Assembly (NCBI RefSeq): GCF_004803895.1
Contig: NZ_CP021978.1
Coordinates: 5,952,001-6,016,000, forward strand
Reading direction: 5' to 3'
DNA length: 64,000 bases
Source of the DNA: Streptomyces hawaiiensis
Lineage (GTDB): Bacteria > Actinomycetota > Actinomycetes > Streptomycetales > Streptomycetaceae
Under the pieces are notes generated by a model. The model worked only from the letters and a program-made list of their open reading frames with translations, was not told the DNA's origin and made no database searches. This document shows, piece after piece, positions 50,277 through 58,530 of this stretch (positions within the stretch are counted from its first letter, which is position 1; each line of letters opens with the position of its first letter). A program made the position numbers and the translations under genes.

Positions 50277-52429
50277 TGGGCGGTCGCCTTCTCGCTCGGG
50301 GCCGGGGCGGGGGACTGGGCCTGGATCGCCGTGATGGCGACGGTGTTCACGATGTCCGAGACCATGGCGCCCCGGGACAGGTCGTTGACCGGCTTGCGCA
50401 GACCCTGCAGCACCGGCCCGACGGCGATCGCGCCGGCCGAGCGCTGCACGGCCTTGTAGGTGTTGTTGCCGGTGTTCAGGTCGGGGAAGATCAGCACGCT
50501 CGCCTGCCCGGCGACCTCGGAGCCGGGCAGCTTGGTCGCCGCGACCGACGGCTCCACGGCGGCGTCGTACTGGATCGGGCCCTCGATCTTCAGGTCGGGC
50601 CGGCGCGAGCGCACGAGCTCGGTGGCCTCGCGCACCTTGTCGACGTCGGCGCCGGAGCCGGAGGTGCCGGTGGAGTACGACAGCATCGCGATCCGCGGCT
50701 CCACACCGAACTGCTCGGCCGTGGTCGCCGACTGGATGGCGATGTCGGCCAGCTGCTCGGCGTTCGGGTCCGGGTTGACCGCGCAGTCGCCGTAGACGAG
50801 GACCTTGTCGGCCAGGCACATGAAGAACACCGACGAGACGATGTCGGTGTCCGGCTTGGCCCTCCCGTCTCCCACCACCGCCCTACCTGACGCGCTTCGC
50901 GCGGCCCCCCTGGTCTTGATGATCTCGAAGGCCGGGCGGATGGTCGCGGCCGTGGAGTGCACCGAGCCCGACACCATGCCGTCGGCGAGGCCCTCCTGGA
51001 CCATCAGCGTGCCGAAGTAGTTCACGTCGGAGACGACGTCGTAGGCCAGCTCCACCGTGACGCCCCGGTGGGCGCGCAGGGCCGCGTACTTCTCGGCGAA
51101 GACGTCGCGCAGTTCGGAGGCGGCCGGGTCGATCAGCTGGGACTCGCCGAGGTCGATGCCGAGGTCGGCGGCCTTCTTGCGGATCTGGTCGGCCGGCCCG
51201 AGCAGCGTCAGGTCGCACACCCCCCTGCGCAGCAGCACCTCGGCGGCGTGCAGCACGCGCTCCTCGGTGCCCTCGGGCAGGACGATCCGGCGCAGATCGG
51301 AGCGGGCCTGCTCCAGCAGCTTGTGCTCGAACATCATCGGGGTGACGCGGTCGCTGCTCGGCGCGGAGACGCGGCGCGCGAGGTCGCCGGTGTCGGCGTA
51401 CCGCTCGAACAGGCCGAGGGCCCGCTCGGCCTTGCGCGGAGTGGCCGCGTTGAGCTTGCCCTCCAGGGAGAACAGCTGCTCTGCGGTGGGGAAGCTGGTG
51501 CCGGCCACCGACAGCACCGGGGTGCCGGGGGCGAGGCGGTCGGCGAGCGTGAGGATGTGGTCGCCGGGCACCTCGTCCAGCGTGAGCAGCACACCCGCTA
51601 TGGGCGGGGTCCCGGCGCTGTGCGCGGCGAGCGCTCCGACGACCAGGTCGGCGCGGTCGCCCGGGGTGACGACGAGGCAGCCCGGGGTCAGGGCGCCCAG
51701 GAAGTTCGGCAGCATCGCGCCGCCGAAGACGAAGCCGAGCACGTCCCGGGCGAGCCCCGAGTCGTCGCCGAGCACCACCTTGGCGCCGAGGGCGTGGCCG
51801 ATCTGCGAGACGGTCGGCGCGGACAGCGCGGGTTCGTCGGGCAGGACGTAACAGGGCACCGGCAGCCGGGAGTCGAGCTGGCCGGCGATCTCGTCGCGGT
51901 CCTCGCGGGCCACCCGGTTGGCGACCATGGCCAGGACGTCGCAGCCCAGCGTGTCGTAGGCGCGGTAGGCGTTGCGCGTCTCGGCGAGCACGGACTCCAG
52001 GGTCTGCTTGCGGCCGCCGACGACCGGGATCACGGACGCGCCGAACTCGTTCGCCAGCCGGGCGTTGAGCGACAGCTCGTCCGGGAGCTGGGTGCCGGCG
52101 TAGTCGGTGCCGAGGACCAGGACGACGTCGTAGTCACGGGCGACCAAGTGGAAGCGGTCGACGAGGGTGGACACCAGCTCGTCGGTGCCGGCCTCGGCCT
52201 GGAGGGCGGACGCCTCGTGGTAGTCCATGCCGTAGACGGTCGCCGGGTCCTGGGTGAGCCGGTAGCGGGCGCGCAGCAGCTCGAAGAGGCGGTCGGGCCC
52301 GTCGTGGACCAGGGGGCGGAACACACCGACCCGGTCGACCTGCCGGGTGAGGAGCTCCATGACCCCCAGTTCGACGACCTGGCGTCCGTCGCCGCGGTCG
52401 ATGCCGGTCACGTACACGCTGCGGGTCAC
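50273..52429 (-). CDS. pta: Phosphate acetyltransferase, long form
   Basis: This 718-residue Pta makes acetyl phosphate from acetyl-CoA. An N-terminal BioD/CobB-like P-loop-derived domain and DRTGG domain (about 1-370) precede the catalytic PTA_PTB domain (about 385-705; RIVLPEGTEERVLHAAEVLL, ADGMVSGSVHSTAATIRPAF, VLIFPDLNTGNNTYKAVQRS). GTG 52429 follows GGAG. The frame is open 35 codons further. An 18-codon in-frame insert (GAARSASGRAVVGDGRAK, bases 50855-50908) interrupts the usual IIKTRPDT... segment. It forms an operon with ackA. Confidence 0.94.
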   Translation of the reverse strand: MTRSVYVTGIDRGDGRQVVELGVMELLTRQVDRVGVFRPLVHDGPDRLFELLRARYRLTQDPATVYGMDYHEASALQAEAGTDELVSTLVDRFHLVARDYDVVLVLGTDYAGTQLPDELSLNARLANEFGASVIPVVGGRKQTLESVLAETRNAYRAYDTLGCDVLAMVANRVAREDRDEIAGQLDSRLPVPCYVLPDEPALSAPTVSQIGHALGAKVVLGDDSGLARDVLGFVFGGAMLPNFLGALTPGCLVVTPGDRADLVVGALAAHSAGTPPIAGVLLTLDEVPGDHILTLADRLAPGTPVLSVAGTSFPTAEQLFSLEGKLNAATPRKAERALGLFERYADTGDLARRVSAPSSDRVTPMMFEHKLLEQARSDLRRIVLPEGTEERVLHAAEVLLRRGVCDLTLLGPADQIRKKAADLGIDLGESQLIDPAASELRDVFAEKYAALRAHRGVTVELAYDVVSDVNYFGTLMVQEGLADGMVSGSVHSTAATIRPAFEIIKTRGAARSASGRAVVGDGRAKPDTDIVSSVFFMCLADKVLVYGDCAVNPDPNAEQLADIAIQSATTAEQFGVEPRIAMLSYSTGTSGSGADVDKVREATELVRSRRPDLKIEGPIQYDAAVEPSVAATKLPGSEVAGQASVLIFPDLNTGNNTYKAVQRSAGAIAVGPVLQGLRKPVNDLSRGAMVSDIVNTVAITAIQAQSPAPAPSEKATAQ
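50855..50908 (-). other. 54-bp in-frame insert in pta
   Basis: Compared with the Pta family pattern IIKTRPDTxIVSSVFF, this gene carries 18 extra codons between KTR and PDTD. The nucleotide sequence looks like an intergenic GC-rich repeat (GGGAGACGGGAGGGCC on the coding strand) rather than protein-coding sequence. The segment borders the active-site domain, yet the frame is intact. Confidence 0.6.
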
Positions 52430-52527
52430 GCGCGCTCTCCGTTTCGTCTGGAGTGGGGGAGGCCTCACACCCATCGGCTGTCCAGCCTGGGGCACAAAAA
52501 TCGCCCACCGAGGTGAGCAGAACCCTC

Positions 52528-52556
52528 TTGACAATACCTCTGTCGCTAGATAAGAC
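52528..52556 (+). promoter_or_regulatory. Probable pfkA promoter
   Basis: TTGACA (52528-52533) and TAAGAC (52551-52556) are 17 bases apart, 94 bases upstream of the pfkA ATG and divergent from pta. The -35 box is a perfect consensus. Confidence 0.55.
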
Positions 52557-52649
52557 GCCCGTCAGGTCGGGGTGCCGCACCGGGCCGTGGAGCGTGAAAC
52601 AATCGGCAGTGGCTCACCGGTGTCAACAGCGAGCAGGAGACACAGCACG

Positions 52650-53675
52650 ATGCGTATCGGAGTTCTCACCGCAGGCGGCGACTGCCCCGGCCTGAACGCC
52701 GTGATCCGGTCGGTCGTGCACCGGGCGGTCGACAATTACGGCGACGAGGTCATCGGCTTCGAGGACGGCTACGCGGGCCTGCTCGACGGCCGCTACCGCT
52801 CCCTCGACCTGAACGCGGTCAGCGGCATCCTCGCCCGCGGCGGCACCATCCTCGGTTCGTCCCGGCTGGAGCGTGACCGGCTCCGCGAGGCCTGCGAGAA
52901 CGCCTCCGACATGATCCACGAGTTCGGCATCGACGCGCTGATCCCGATCGGCGGCGAGGGCACGCTGACGGCCGCGCGCATGCTGAGCGACGCGGGCCTG
53001 CCCGTCGTGGGCGTCCCGAAGACGATCGACAACGACATCTCCTCCACGGACCGCACCTTCGGTTTCGACACCGCCGTGGGCGTCGCCACCGAGGCGATGG
53101 ACCGCCTGAAGACCACCGCCGAGTCCCACCAGCGGGTGATGGTCGTGGAGGTCATGGGCCGGCACGCGGGCTGGATCGCGCTGGAGTCGGGCATGGCGGC
53201 CGGTGCGCACGGGATCTGCCTGCCCGAGCGGCCGTTCGACCCGGCCGACCTCGTGAAGATGGTCGAGGAGCGGTTCGCCCGCGGCAAGAAGTTCGCGGTG
53301 GTCTGCGTCGCCGAGGGCGCCCACCCGGCCGACGGCTCCATGGACTACAACAAGGGCGCCATAGACAAGTTCGGCCATGAGCGCTTCCAGGGCATCGGCA
53401 CCGCCCTCGCCCACGAGCTGGAGCGGCGCCTCGGCAAGGAGGCCAAGCCGGTCATCCTCGGCCACGTCCAGCGCGGTGGCTCGCCGACCGCCTACGACCG
53501 GGTGCTCGCCACGCGGTTCGGCTGGCACGCGGTGGAGGCGGCGCACCAGGGGCTGTTCGGCCGGATGACCGCCCTGCGCGGGACGGACATCGTGATGGTC
53601 CCGCTCGCGGAGGCCGTGACCGAGCTGAAGACGGTGCCGAAGGACCGGATGGACGAGGCCGAGTCGGTCTTCTAG
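52650..53675 (+). CDS. pfkA: 6-phosphofructokinase
   Basis: This 341-residue glycolytic enzyme phosphorylates fructose 6-phosphate. Motifs are MRIGVLTAGGDCPGLNAVIR, PIGGEGTLTAARML (phosphoryl-donor loop), the catalytic GVPKTIDNDISSTDRTFGFD, MGRHAGWIAL and ILGHVQRGGSPTAYDR. The GEGT donor loop is of the actinobacterial group III type; ATP rather than pyrophosphate is the expected donor, but I cannot prove that here. ATG 52650 follows GGAG. It shares its stop CTAG with the convergent XRE-like gene. Confidence 0.94.
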   Translation: MRIGVLTAGGDCPGLNAVIRSVVHRAVDNYGDEVIGFEDGYAGLLDGRYRSLDLNAVSGILARGGTILGSSRLERDRLREACENASDMIHEFGIDALIPIGGEGTLTAARMLSDAGLPVVGVPKTIDNDISSTDRTFGFDTAVGVATEAMDRLKTTAESHQRVMVVEVMGRHAGWIALESGMAAGAHGICLPERPFDPADLVKMVEERFARGKKFAVVCVAEGAHPADGSMDYNKGAIDKFGHERFQGIGTALAHELERRLGKEAKPVILGHVQRGGSPTAYDRVLATRFGWHAVEAAHQGLFGRMTALRGTDIVMVPLAEAVTELKTVPKDRMDEAESVF

Positions 53676-54421
53676 ACGTCGGTTTTCCAGCCGGCCTCCA
53701 GGTCGTCGTCGTCCTGGAGCTTCGTCCAGAAGTGCTCCACGATCCGGTCCAGGAAGTCCTGGCCGGCGCCGCCCGCGTCACCGCTGCCGCCGCCCCAGCT
53801 CAGGGTGGCGGCCATGTGCCCCTGGTAGTCCTCGTGCAGGGCCCGCAGGACGTTCTCCAGGCACCGCCGGTCCAGGGGCACGAGTTTGGCCACCGGGCGG
53901 ACGTAGGCCTGCCAGCGGGTGGTGGCGGCGCTGCGCAGCAGTTCGCCGAGCTTGGTGTTCCGGCCCGTGACGGTGACGAAGTCGGGCAGGCCGAGCCCGA
54001 GCAGATCGGCCAGGGCGGCGGACTGGCGGTCCGTGCCGCGCCAGATGTCGGTCTCCTCCATTCGCAGGTACGTGTGCACGTCGTGCCCCACGGCCCGGGC
54101 CACGTCCTCCGGGGCGAGGCAGCGGGCGATGCGGTGTTCGCGCAGGGTGCGCGGTCTGCCGATGAGTTCGGCGGGTGAGCACCACAGCACGCCCGCGAGG
54201 CCGGTGAGTTCGGAGTTGGACGGGGCCGTGGCCCCGCGTTCCCAGGCGATGACATGGTCCGGGGATACGTGCGGGTGACCGTACGAGACGCGCATGCCGT
54301 ACGCGACGTGCTCGGGGGTCATGCCGAGGGCGGCGCGCAGGCGGCGGGCGGCGGGGGCGTTGAAGGGCGGAGTCGTCGTCGTGGGGGAGGGCTCGTTCGG
54401 ATGGGGTGAAGGTCGGCGCAC
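53672..54421 (-). CDS. XRE-like DNA-binding regulator
   Basis: This protein of about 249 residues has two helix-turn-helix-like regions: ALGMTPEHVAYGMRVSYGHP...ITAWERG-like VIAWERGATAPSNSELTGLA, and CLAPEDVARAVGHDVHTYLR. It is followed by a helical domain of unknown role and an acidic tail. I start it at GTG 54421 (MRRPSPHPNEP). TTG 54430 is also open. Neither has a ribosome site, so leaderless translation is possible. It is convergent with pfkA. Confidence 0.78.
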   Translation of the reverse strand: MRRPSPHPNEPSPTTTTPPFNAPAARRLRAALGMTPEHVAYGMRVSYGHPHVSPDHVIAWERGATAPSNSELTGLAGVLWCSPAELIGRPRTLREHRIARCLAPEDVARAVGHDVHTYLRMEETDIWRGTDRQSAALADLLGLGLPDFVTVTGRNTKLGELLRSAATTRWQAYVRPVAKLVPLDRRCLENVLRALHEDYQGHMAATLSWGGGSGDAGGAGQDFLDRIVEHFWTKLQDDDDLEAGWKTDV

Positions 54422-54607
54422 GCGCCACAAGCTAGGGGCGCGGGGCTGTGCCGACTACGGTCTGTTCGGCCAGGATCACGGATTGTAGGAAGCTACGGCT
54501 ACCGGCGGGTTCGAGTGGGGCTGAAGATCGTCTGTCGGGTGGACGGGTGTGCGGGCGAGGATGGCGCCGGGCCCGGTGATCGTGGGTCCGGAAAGGCAGT
54601 GCGTCAC

Positions 54608-55057
54608 ATGAACGGCAAGCTCAACGGGCATATTCGCGAGCGTCTTCGCGCGCCGAACTTCTGGCACCTCGCGACGGTGGGGTCGGACGGGGCGCCTCAG
54701 GTGTCGCCCATGTGGGCGGACATCGAAGGGGAGTACGTCATGGTCAACACCTCGGTGGGGCGGGTGAAGGAGGAGAATGTGCGGCGCAATCCGTACGTTT
54801 CGCTGTCCCACCACGACCCCGCGAACCCCTACGACCGCGCCGAGATCCGCGGGAAGGTCGTGCGGTTCGTGGAGGGCGAGGAGGCGGAGCGGGCGATGGA
54901 CCGGCTCGCGCGGAAGTACCTCGGCGAGGACCGCTACCCGTGGCTGCTGCCGGGGGAGCGCCGGGTGATGCTGCTGATCGAGCCGACGCGGGTGCGGCGG
55001 CTGGAGGGAGTCGAGCCGTTCCGGACGGGCGTGCTGCCGGAGGGGGCGGACGGCTGA
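54608..55057 (+). CDS. PPOX-class (F420- or flavin-dependent) oxidoreductase
   Basis: This 149-residue split beta-barrel protein of the pyridoxamine-phosphate-oxidase-like class has LRAPNFWHLATVGSDGAPQV, SPMWADIEGEYVMVNTSVGR, KEENVRRNPYVSLSHHDPAN and the C-terminal EPTRVRRLEGV. In actinomycetes such proteins usually use F420. ATG 54608 is used; a GGAAAGG site is about 11 bases upstream. The IS481 insertion begins 129 bases after its stop. Confidence 0.88.
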   Translation: MNGKLNGHIRERLRAPNFWHLATVGSDGAPQVSPMWADIEGEYVMVNTSVGRVKEENVRRNPYVSLSHHDPANPYDRAEIRGKVVRFVEGEEAERAMDRLARKYLGEDRYPWLLPGERRVMLLIEPTRVRRLEGVEPFRTGVLPEGADG

Positions 55058-55182
55058 CCTGGAGCACGGCCCCGGTGGGCGGCGGGCCGTGAACCGCCCT
55101 GCCTGAACGCTTCCTGGGTCGTGTTCGCGAAGTCCCGTCGTTCGCCCGGAGGGCGGGGCGGCCGGGACTTCGCGGACACGGC

Positions 55183-56136
55183 CTAGCTGTATTGACCCAC
55201 AGGGTTGTTGACGCGGCTGATCGGGGGTTGGCCTCCGAGTGCGGTGTGGCAGCGATGGTAGTTGTAGGTGTGCAGGAAGGTGTCGAGGGCTGCGGTCCGC
55301 TCAGCGTTGCTGGTGTAGGGCTGTAGGTAGGCCCACTCGTCGAGCAAGGTGCGGTTGAAGCGTTCGACCTTGCCGTTCGTCTGGGGTCGGTAGGCGCGGG
55401 TCAGCTTTCCTGTGGCGCCGATCTCAGCGAGGGCCTGCTTCCAGGCCAGTCCCTTGCGGTAGGCCCAGGCGTTGTCGGTGAGGACCCGCTCGACTGCGGT
55501 GATGCCGTGCGCGTGGAAGAACGCGGCCGCGCGGGTGAGGAAGCCCGCGCAGGTCGCGACCTTCTCGTCCGCCTGGATCTCGCTGTAGGCGAGGCGGGAG
55601 TGGTCGTCGACGGCGGAATGGACGTAGTCGAAGCCCATCCCGCGGATGGGGCGGCCGGCGTCGCGGCCGCGGACTTTGTGGCCACCGCCGTCGGGTATCC
55701 GGCCGAGTTTCTTCACGTCGACGTGGATCAGCTCGCCCGGGCGGTCGCGTTCGTAGCGGCGGATCACGGTGCCGGTGGGCCGGTCGAGCCAGGCCAGCCG
55801 GTTGAGGCCATGGCGGGTCAGGATGCGATGCACGGTCGAGGCGGGCAGGCCCAGGACCGGGCCGATCCGGGCCGGCCCGAGCTTGCGGGCCCGCCGCAGC
55901 TCGCAGACTTCCCGCTCGGTGGCGGCGGGGGTGCGTTGCGGGGTCGTGAGCGGTCGGCTGGAACGGTCTGCCAGACCTGCCGAGCCTTCGGCCCGCCACC
56001 TGCGCACCCACTTGTGGGCAGTAGCCCGTGAAACACCGAGCTCGGCGGCGACATGCGCCACCGGCCGCCCGGAATGGACCCGCTCGACCAGCAGCCGCCT
56101 GCCATGAACGGTCAGCCGGGCATTACGGTGGGACAC
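55183..56136 (-). CDS. IS481 transposase
   Basis: This 317-residue DDE transposase has N-terminal HTH domains (VAAELGVSRATAHKWVRRW and a second, LGLPASTVHRILTRHGLNR), then the integrase core: Asp140 (LIHVDVKKLG), Asp221 (VLTDNAWAYR) and Glu258 (NGKVERFNRTL). All catalytic residues are present. Its stop codon TAG (55183-55185) lies outside the element, in the duplicated target CTAG. Confidence 0.93.
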   Translation of the reverse strand: MSHRNARLTVHGRRLLVERVHSGRPVAHVAAELGVSRATAHKWVRRWRAEGSAGLADRSSRPLTTPQRTPAATEREVCELRRARKLGPARIGPVLGLPASTVHRILTRHGLNRLAWLDRPTGTVIRRYERDRPGELIHVDVKKLGRIPDGGGHKVRGRDAGRPIRGMGFDYVHSAVDDHSRLAYSEIQADEKVATCAGFLTRAAAFFHAHGITAVERVLTDNAWAYRKGLAWKQALAEIGATGKLTRAYRPQTNGKVERFNRTLLDEWAYLQPYTSNAERTAALDTFLHTYNYHRCHTALGGQPPISRVNNPVGQYS

Positions 56137-56242
56137 GAAGACCTCCTGTGCGGTGCAGTCCTAGACAGCTCCACCACACCGGAGGTCTTCGCCTTTGATC
56201 AACTCGAGCACCAGGTGTCAACAACGCTCGTGCTCAATACAC
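55187..56242 (-). mobile_element. IS481-family insertion sequence
   Basis: This 1,056-bp element has imperfect terminal inverted repeats of about 26 bp: the left end begins CTGTATTGACCCACAGGGTT and the right end, reversed, begins GTGTATTGAGCACGAGCGTT. They match at about 19 of 26 positions, including GTTGTTGAC. It is flanked by direct repeats CTAG (55183-55186 and 56243-56246), the expected 4-bp target duplication. The single transposase gene is intact. Confidence 0.88.
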
Positions 56243-57034
56243 CTAGCGCCAGTCGGGTGCGCCCGGGGCGGCCGGGGGAAGCCGGGACTCGATCCGCGCC
56301 CGGACCTCCCGCATCACGGCGATGATGCGGTCCTCGTGCTCACCGGTCAGCCGGGCCACCGGAACCGAGCAGCTGATGGCGTCGACCACCGGTGTGCCGT
56401 AGCGCAGGGCGAAGCCGAAGCCGGCGATGCCGGGCACCGTCTCCTCGCGGTCGACGGAGTAGCCGCGCTCGCGCACCCCGGCCAGGTCGGCGAGCAGGGC
56501 GGCACGGCCGGTGTGCGTGTTCTCCGTCAGGGCGGTCAACGGCTCGTCACCGAGGGGCAGTTCCTCGTCGGGGCGCTCGGCGAGCAGTGCCTTGCCGAGC
56601 GCTCCGGCATGCGCGGGGACGCGACGGCCGACCCGGCTGATGGTGCGCAGGTACTCGTGGGACTCGCGGGTGGCGAGGTAGACGACGTCCCGGCCGTCGA
56701 GCCGTGCCAGGTGGATGGTCTCGCCGAGCGCGTCCGACGCCTCGTCGAGGTAGGGGCGGACCAGCCGGATGCGCCGGTCGCCGTCCAGGTATCCCGTTCC
56801 GGTGAGCAGCGCGCGGATGCCGATGCCGTAGAGGGAGCCGGTGGCGTCGGTGCGGACCCAGCCGGAGTCGACGAGCGTCTGGAGCAGCTGATACATGCTG
56901 CTGCGCGGCACGTCCAGGTCCTGCGCGAGCTGGTCGAGGCGCGAGGGTTCCTCGCCCCGTTCGGCGAGGAGTTCGAGCAGTGCGACGGTCCGTGCCGCCG
57001 ACTTCACGCCGCGGACGCCTCTGCTCTCCTGCAT
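56243..57034 (-). CDS. IclR-family regulator of the glucarate genes
   Basis: This 263-residue regulator has an N-terminal winged HTH (TVALLELLAERGEEPSRLDQ, PRSSMYQLLQTLVDSGWV) and a C-terminal GAF-like effector domain (AHAGALGKALLAE, YSVDREETVPGIAGFGFAL). It is divergent from the gluconate-permease/glucarate dehydratase genes, whose promoter carries direct repeats, so glucarate or a product is the likely effector. The stop TAG lies in the CTAG targeted by the IS481 element; the protein is intact (ends GAPDWR). ATG 57034 has only a weak ribosome site. Confidence 0.9.
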   Translation of the reverse strand: MQESRGVRGVKSAARTVALLELLAERGEEPSRLDQLAQDLDVPRSSMYQLLQTLVDSGWVRTDATGSLYGIGIRALLTGTGYLDGDRRIRLVRPYLDEASDALGETIHLARLDGRDVVYLATRESHEYLRTISRVGRRVPAHAGALGKALLAERPDEELPLGDEPLTALTENTHTGRAALLADLAGVRERGYSVDREETVPGIAGFGFALRYGTPVVDAISCSVPVARLTGEHEDRIIAVMREVRARIESRLPPAAPGAPDWR

Positions 57035-57077
57035 GGGCTCATCGTAGGTCCCCCTCGATTCGTGATCGTCCGACCCA

Positions 57078-57137
57078 TTGACCCGATCCGTTCATCCACT
57101 TAGCCTCCATCTTCATACGTGGACGCCATCTGCATAC
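57078..57137 (+). promoter_or_regulatory. Promoter and IclR-type repeats of the glucarate operon
   Basis: TTGACC (57078-57083), a 17-base spacer and TAGCCT (57101-57106) form a vegetative-type promoter. Direct repeats CCATCTTCATAC (57107-57118) and CCATCTGCATAC (57126-57137), 19 bases apart, cover the predicted transcription start. This is a position suited to repression by the divergent IclR protein. Confidence 0.7.
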
Positions 57138-57170
57138 AGGGATGAGACACCGGTTCAAAGGGGAACTGCC

Positions 57171-58508
57171 TTGCCTCTGCTCGTCGTCGGGATCAGCGTT
57201 GTGATCCTGCTTCTCCTCATGACCAGGCTGAGACTGAACGGCTTCGCCGCACTGCTGCTCGTGGCGGTGGGGGTGGCGCTGGTCCAGGGCATTCCGGTGG
57301 CGACCATCCCGGACGTCCTCTCGGAAGGCATCGGGGACCAGATCGGCGACACCATGCTGACCATCGGGCTCGGCGCGATGGTGGGCCGCGTGATGGGGGA
57401 CTCCGGCGCCGCCCAGCGCATAGCCGGCAAGCTCCTCGACGCCTTCGGGCCGCGCTGGGTCCAGGTGGCCATGGTGGTCACGTCCATGCTGATCGGCGTG
57501 ACCATGTTCTACGAGGTCGCCTTCATCATCGTCGTGCCCATCGCGTTCACGCTGGTCAGGGTCACCGGGGCGAGACTGCTGTGGGTGGGCCTGCCGATGT
57601 CCATCTCGCTGTCCACCATGCACAGCTTCCTGCCCCCGCACCCCGGCCCCACCGCCGTCGCCGCGACCTTCCACGCCTCCGTCGGACTGACCCTGTTCTA
57701 CGGCCTGTTCATCGCCGTGCCCGTCGGCGCGCTCATCGCCCTGACCTGGCCCCGGCTTCCGTTCGTCGCGCGGCTGACGCCGTCCATCCCCAAGGGCCTG
57801 GTCAGCGAACGCGAGTTCACCGACGAGGAGATGCCGGGCCTCGGCTGGTCGCTGTGCGTGGCGCTCTTCCCCGTCGTGCTGATCGTCGCCGCAGCGGTGA
57901 CCGACATGGCCACGTCGGGCGAGAGCCCCCTGCTGCACACCGTCGCGTTCCTCGGGTCGGCGCCCATCGCGCTGCTGCTGACGCTGTGCCTGGCCGTGTG
58001 GGCGTTCGGGCCGCGCATCGGGCGCAGCCTGAGCGACGTCGGGGCGTCCTGCACGTCGGCGGCCCAGGCGATGGCGATGATCCTTCTGGTGATCGGCGCG
58101 GGCGGGGCGTTCAAGAACGTCCTGGTCGAGGGGGGGATCTCCGACTACATCAAGGACGCCACGGACGGCTGGTCCATCTCCCCGATCGTCCTCGCCTGGC
58201 TCGTCGCCGTCATCCTGCGGATCGCCCTCGGCTCGGCCACCGTCGCCGTCGTCACGGCCTCCGGGGTGGCGTTGCCGCTGCTGGCCGGCAGTGGGGTCCA
58301 CCCGGAGGTCATGGTGCTGGCCGTCGCCTGCGGCTCCATCGCCTTCTCGCATGTGAACGACCCCGGGTTCTGGCTGTTCAAGGAGTACTTCAACCTGTCG
58401 GTCGTCGAGGCGATCAAGGTCCGTACGTCTTATACGACGGTGCTGGCCGTGCTCGGGCTCGGCGGGGTGCTGGTGGTCGAGTGGGTTCTCGACGTTCTGA
58501 GTCTGTGA
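57171..58508 (+). CDS. GntP-family gluconate/sugar-acid permease
   Basis: This integral membrane transporter of about 445 residues belongs to the GntP (gluconate:H+ symporter) family and has about 12 helices. Family landmarks are GFAALLLVAVGVALVQGI, GLGAMVGRVMGDSGAAQRIA, PHPGPTAVAATFHA (substrate loop), LRIALGSATVAVVTASGV and HVNDPGFWLFKEYFNL. TTG 57171 is chosen because AAAGGGGA lies seven bases upstream and the length then fits the family. It is followed 22 bases later by glucarate dehydratase, so its substrate is probably glucarate. Confidence 0.9.
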   Translation: MPLLVVGISVVILLLLMTRLRLNGFAALLLVAVGVALVQGIPVATIPDVLSEGIGDQIGDTMLTIGLGAMVGRVMGDSGAAQRIAGKLLDAFGPRWVQVAMVVTSMLIGVTMFYEVAFIIVVPIAFTLVRVTGARLLWVGLPMSISLSTMHSFLPPHPGPTAVAATFHASVGLTLFYGLFIAVPVGALIALTWPRLPFVARLTPSIPKGLVSEREFTDEEMPGLGWSLCVALFPVVLIVAAAVTDMATSGESPLLHTVAFLGSAPIALLLTLCLAVWAFGPRIGRSLSDVGASCTSAAQAMAMILLVIGAGGAFKNVLVEGGISDYIKDATDGWSISPIVLAWLVAVILRIALGSATVAVVTASGVALPLLAGSGVHPEVMVLAVACGSIAFSHVNDPGFWLFKEYFNLSVVEAIKVRTSYTTVLAVLGLGGVLVVEWVLDVLSL

Positions 58509-58530
58509 ACCGGGTTTTCGAGAAGGGGCA

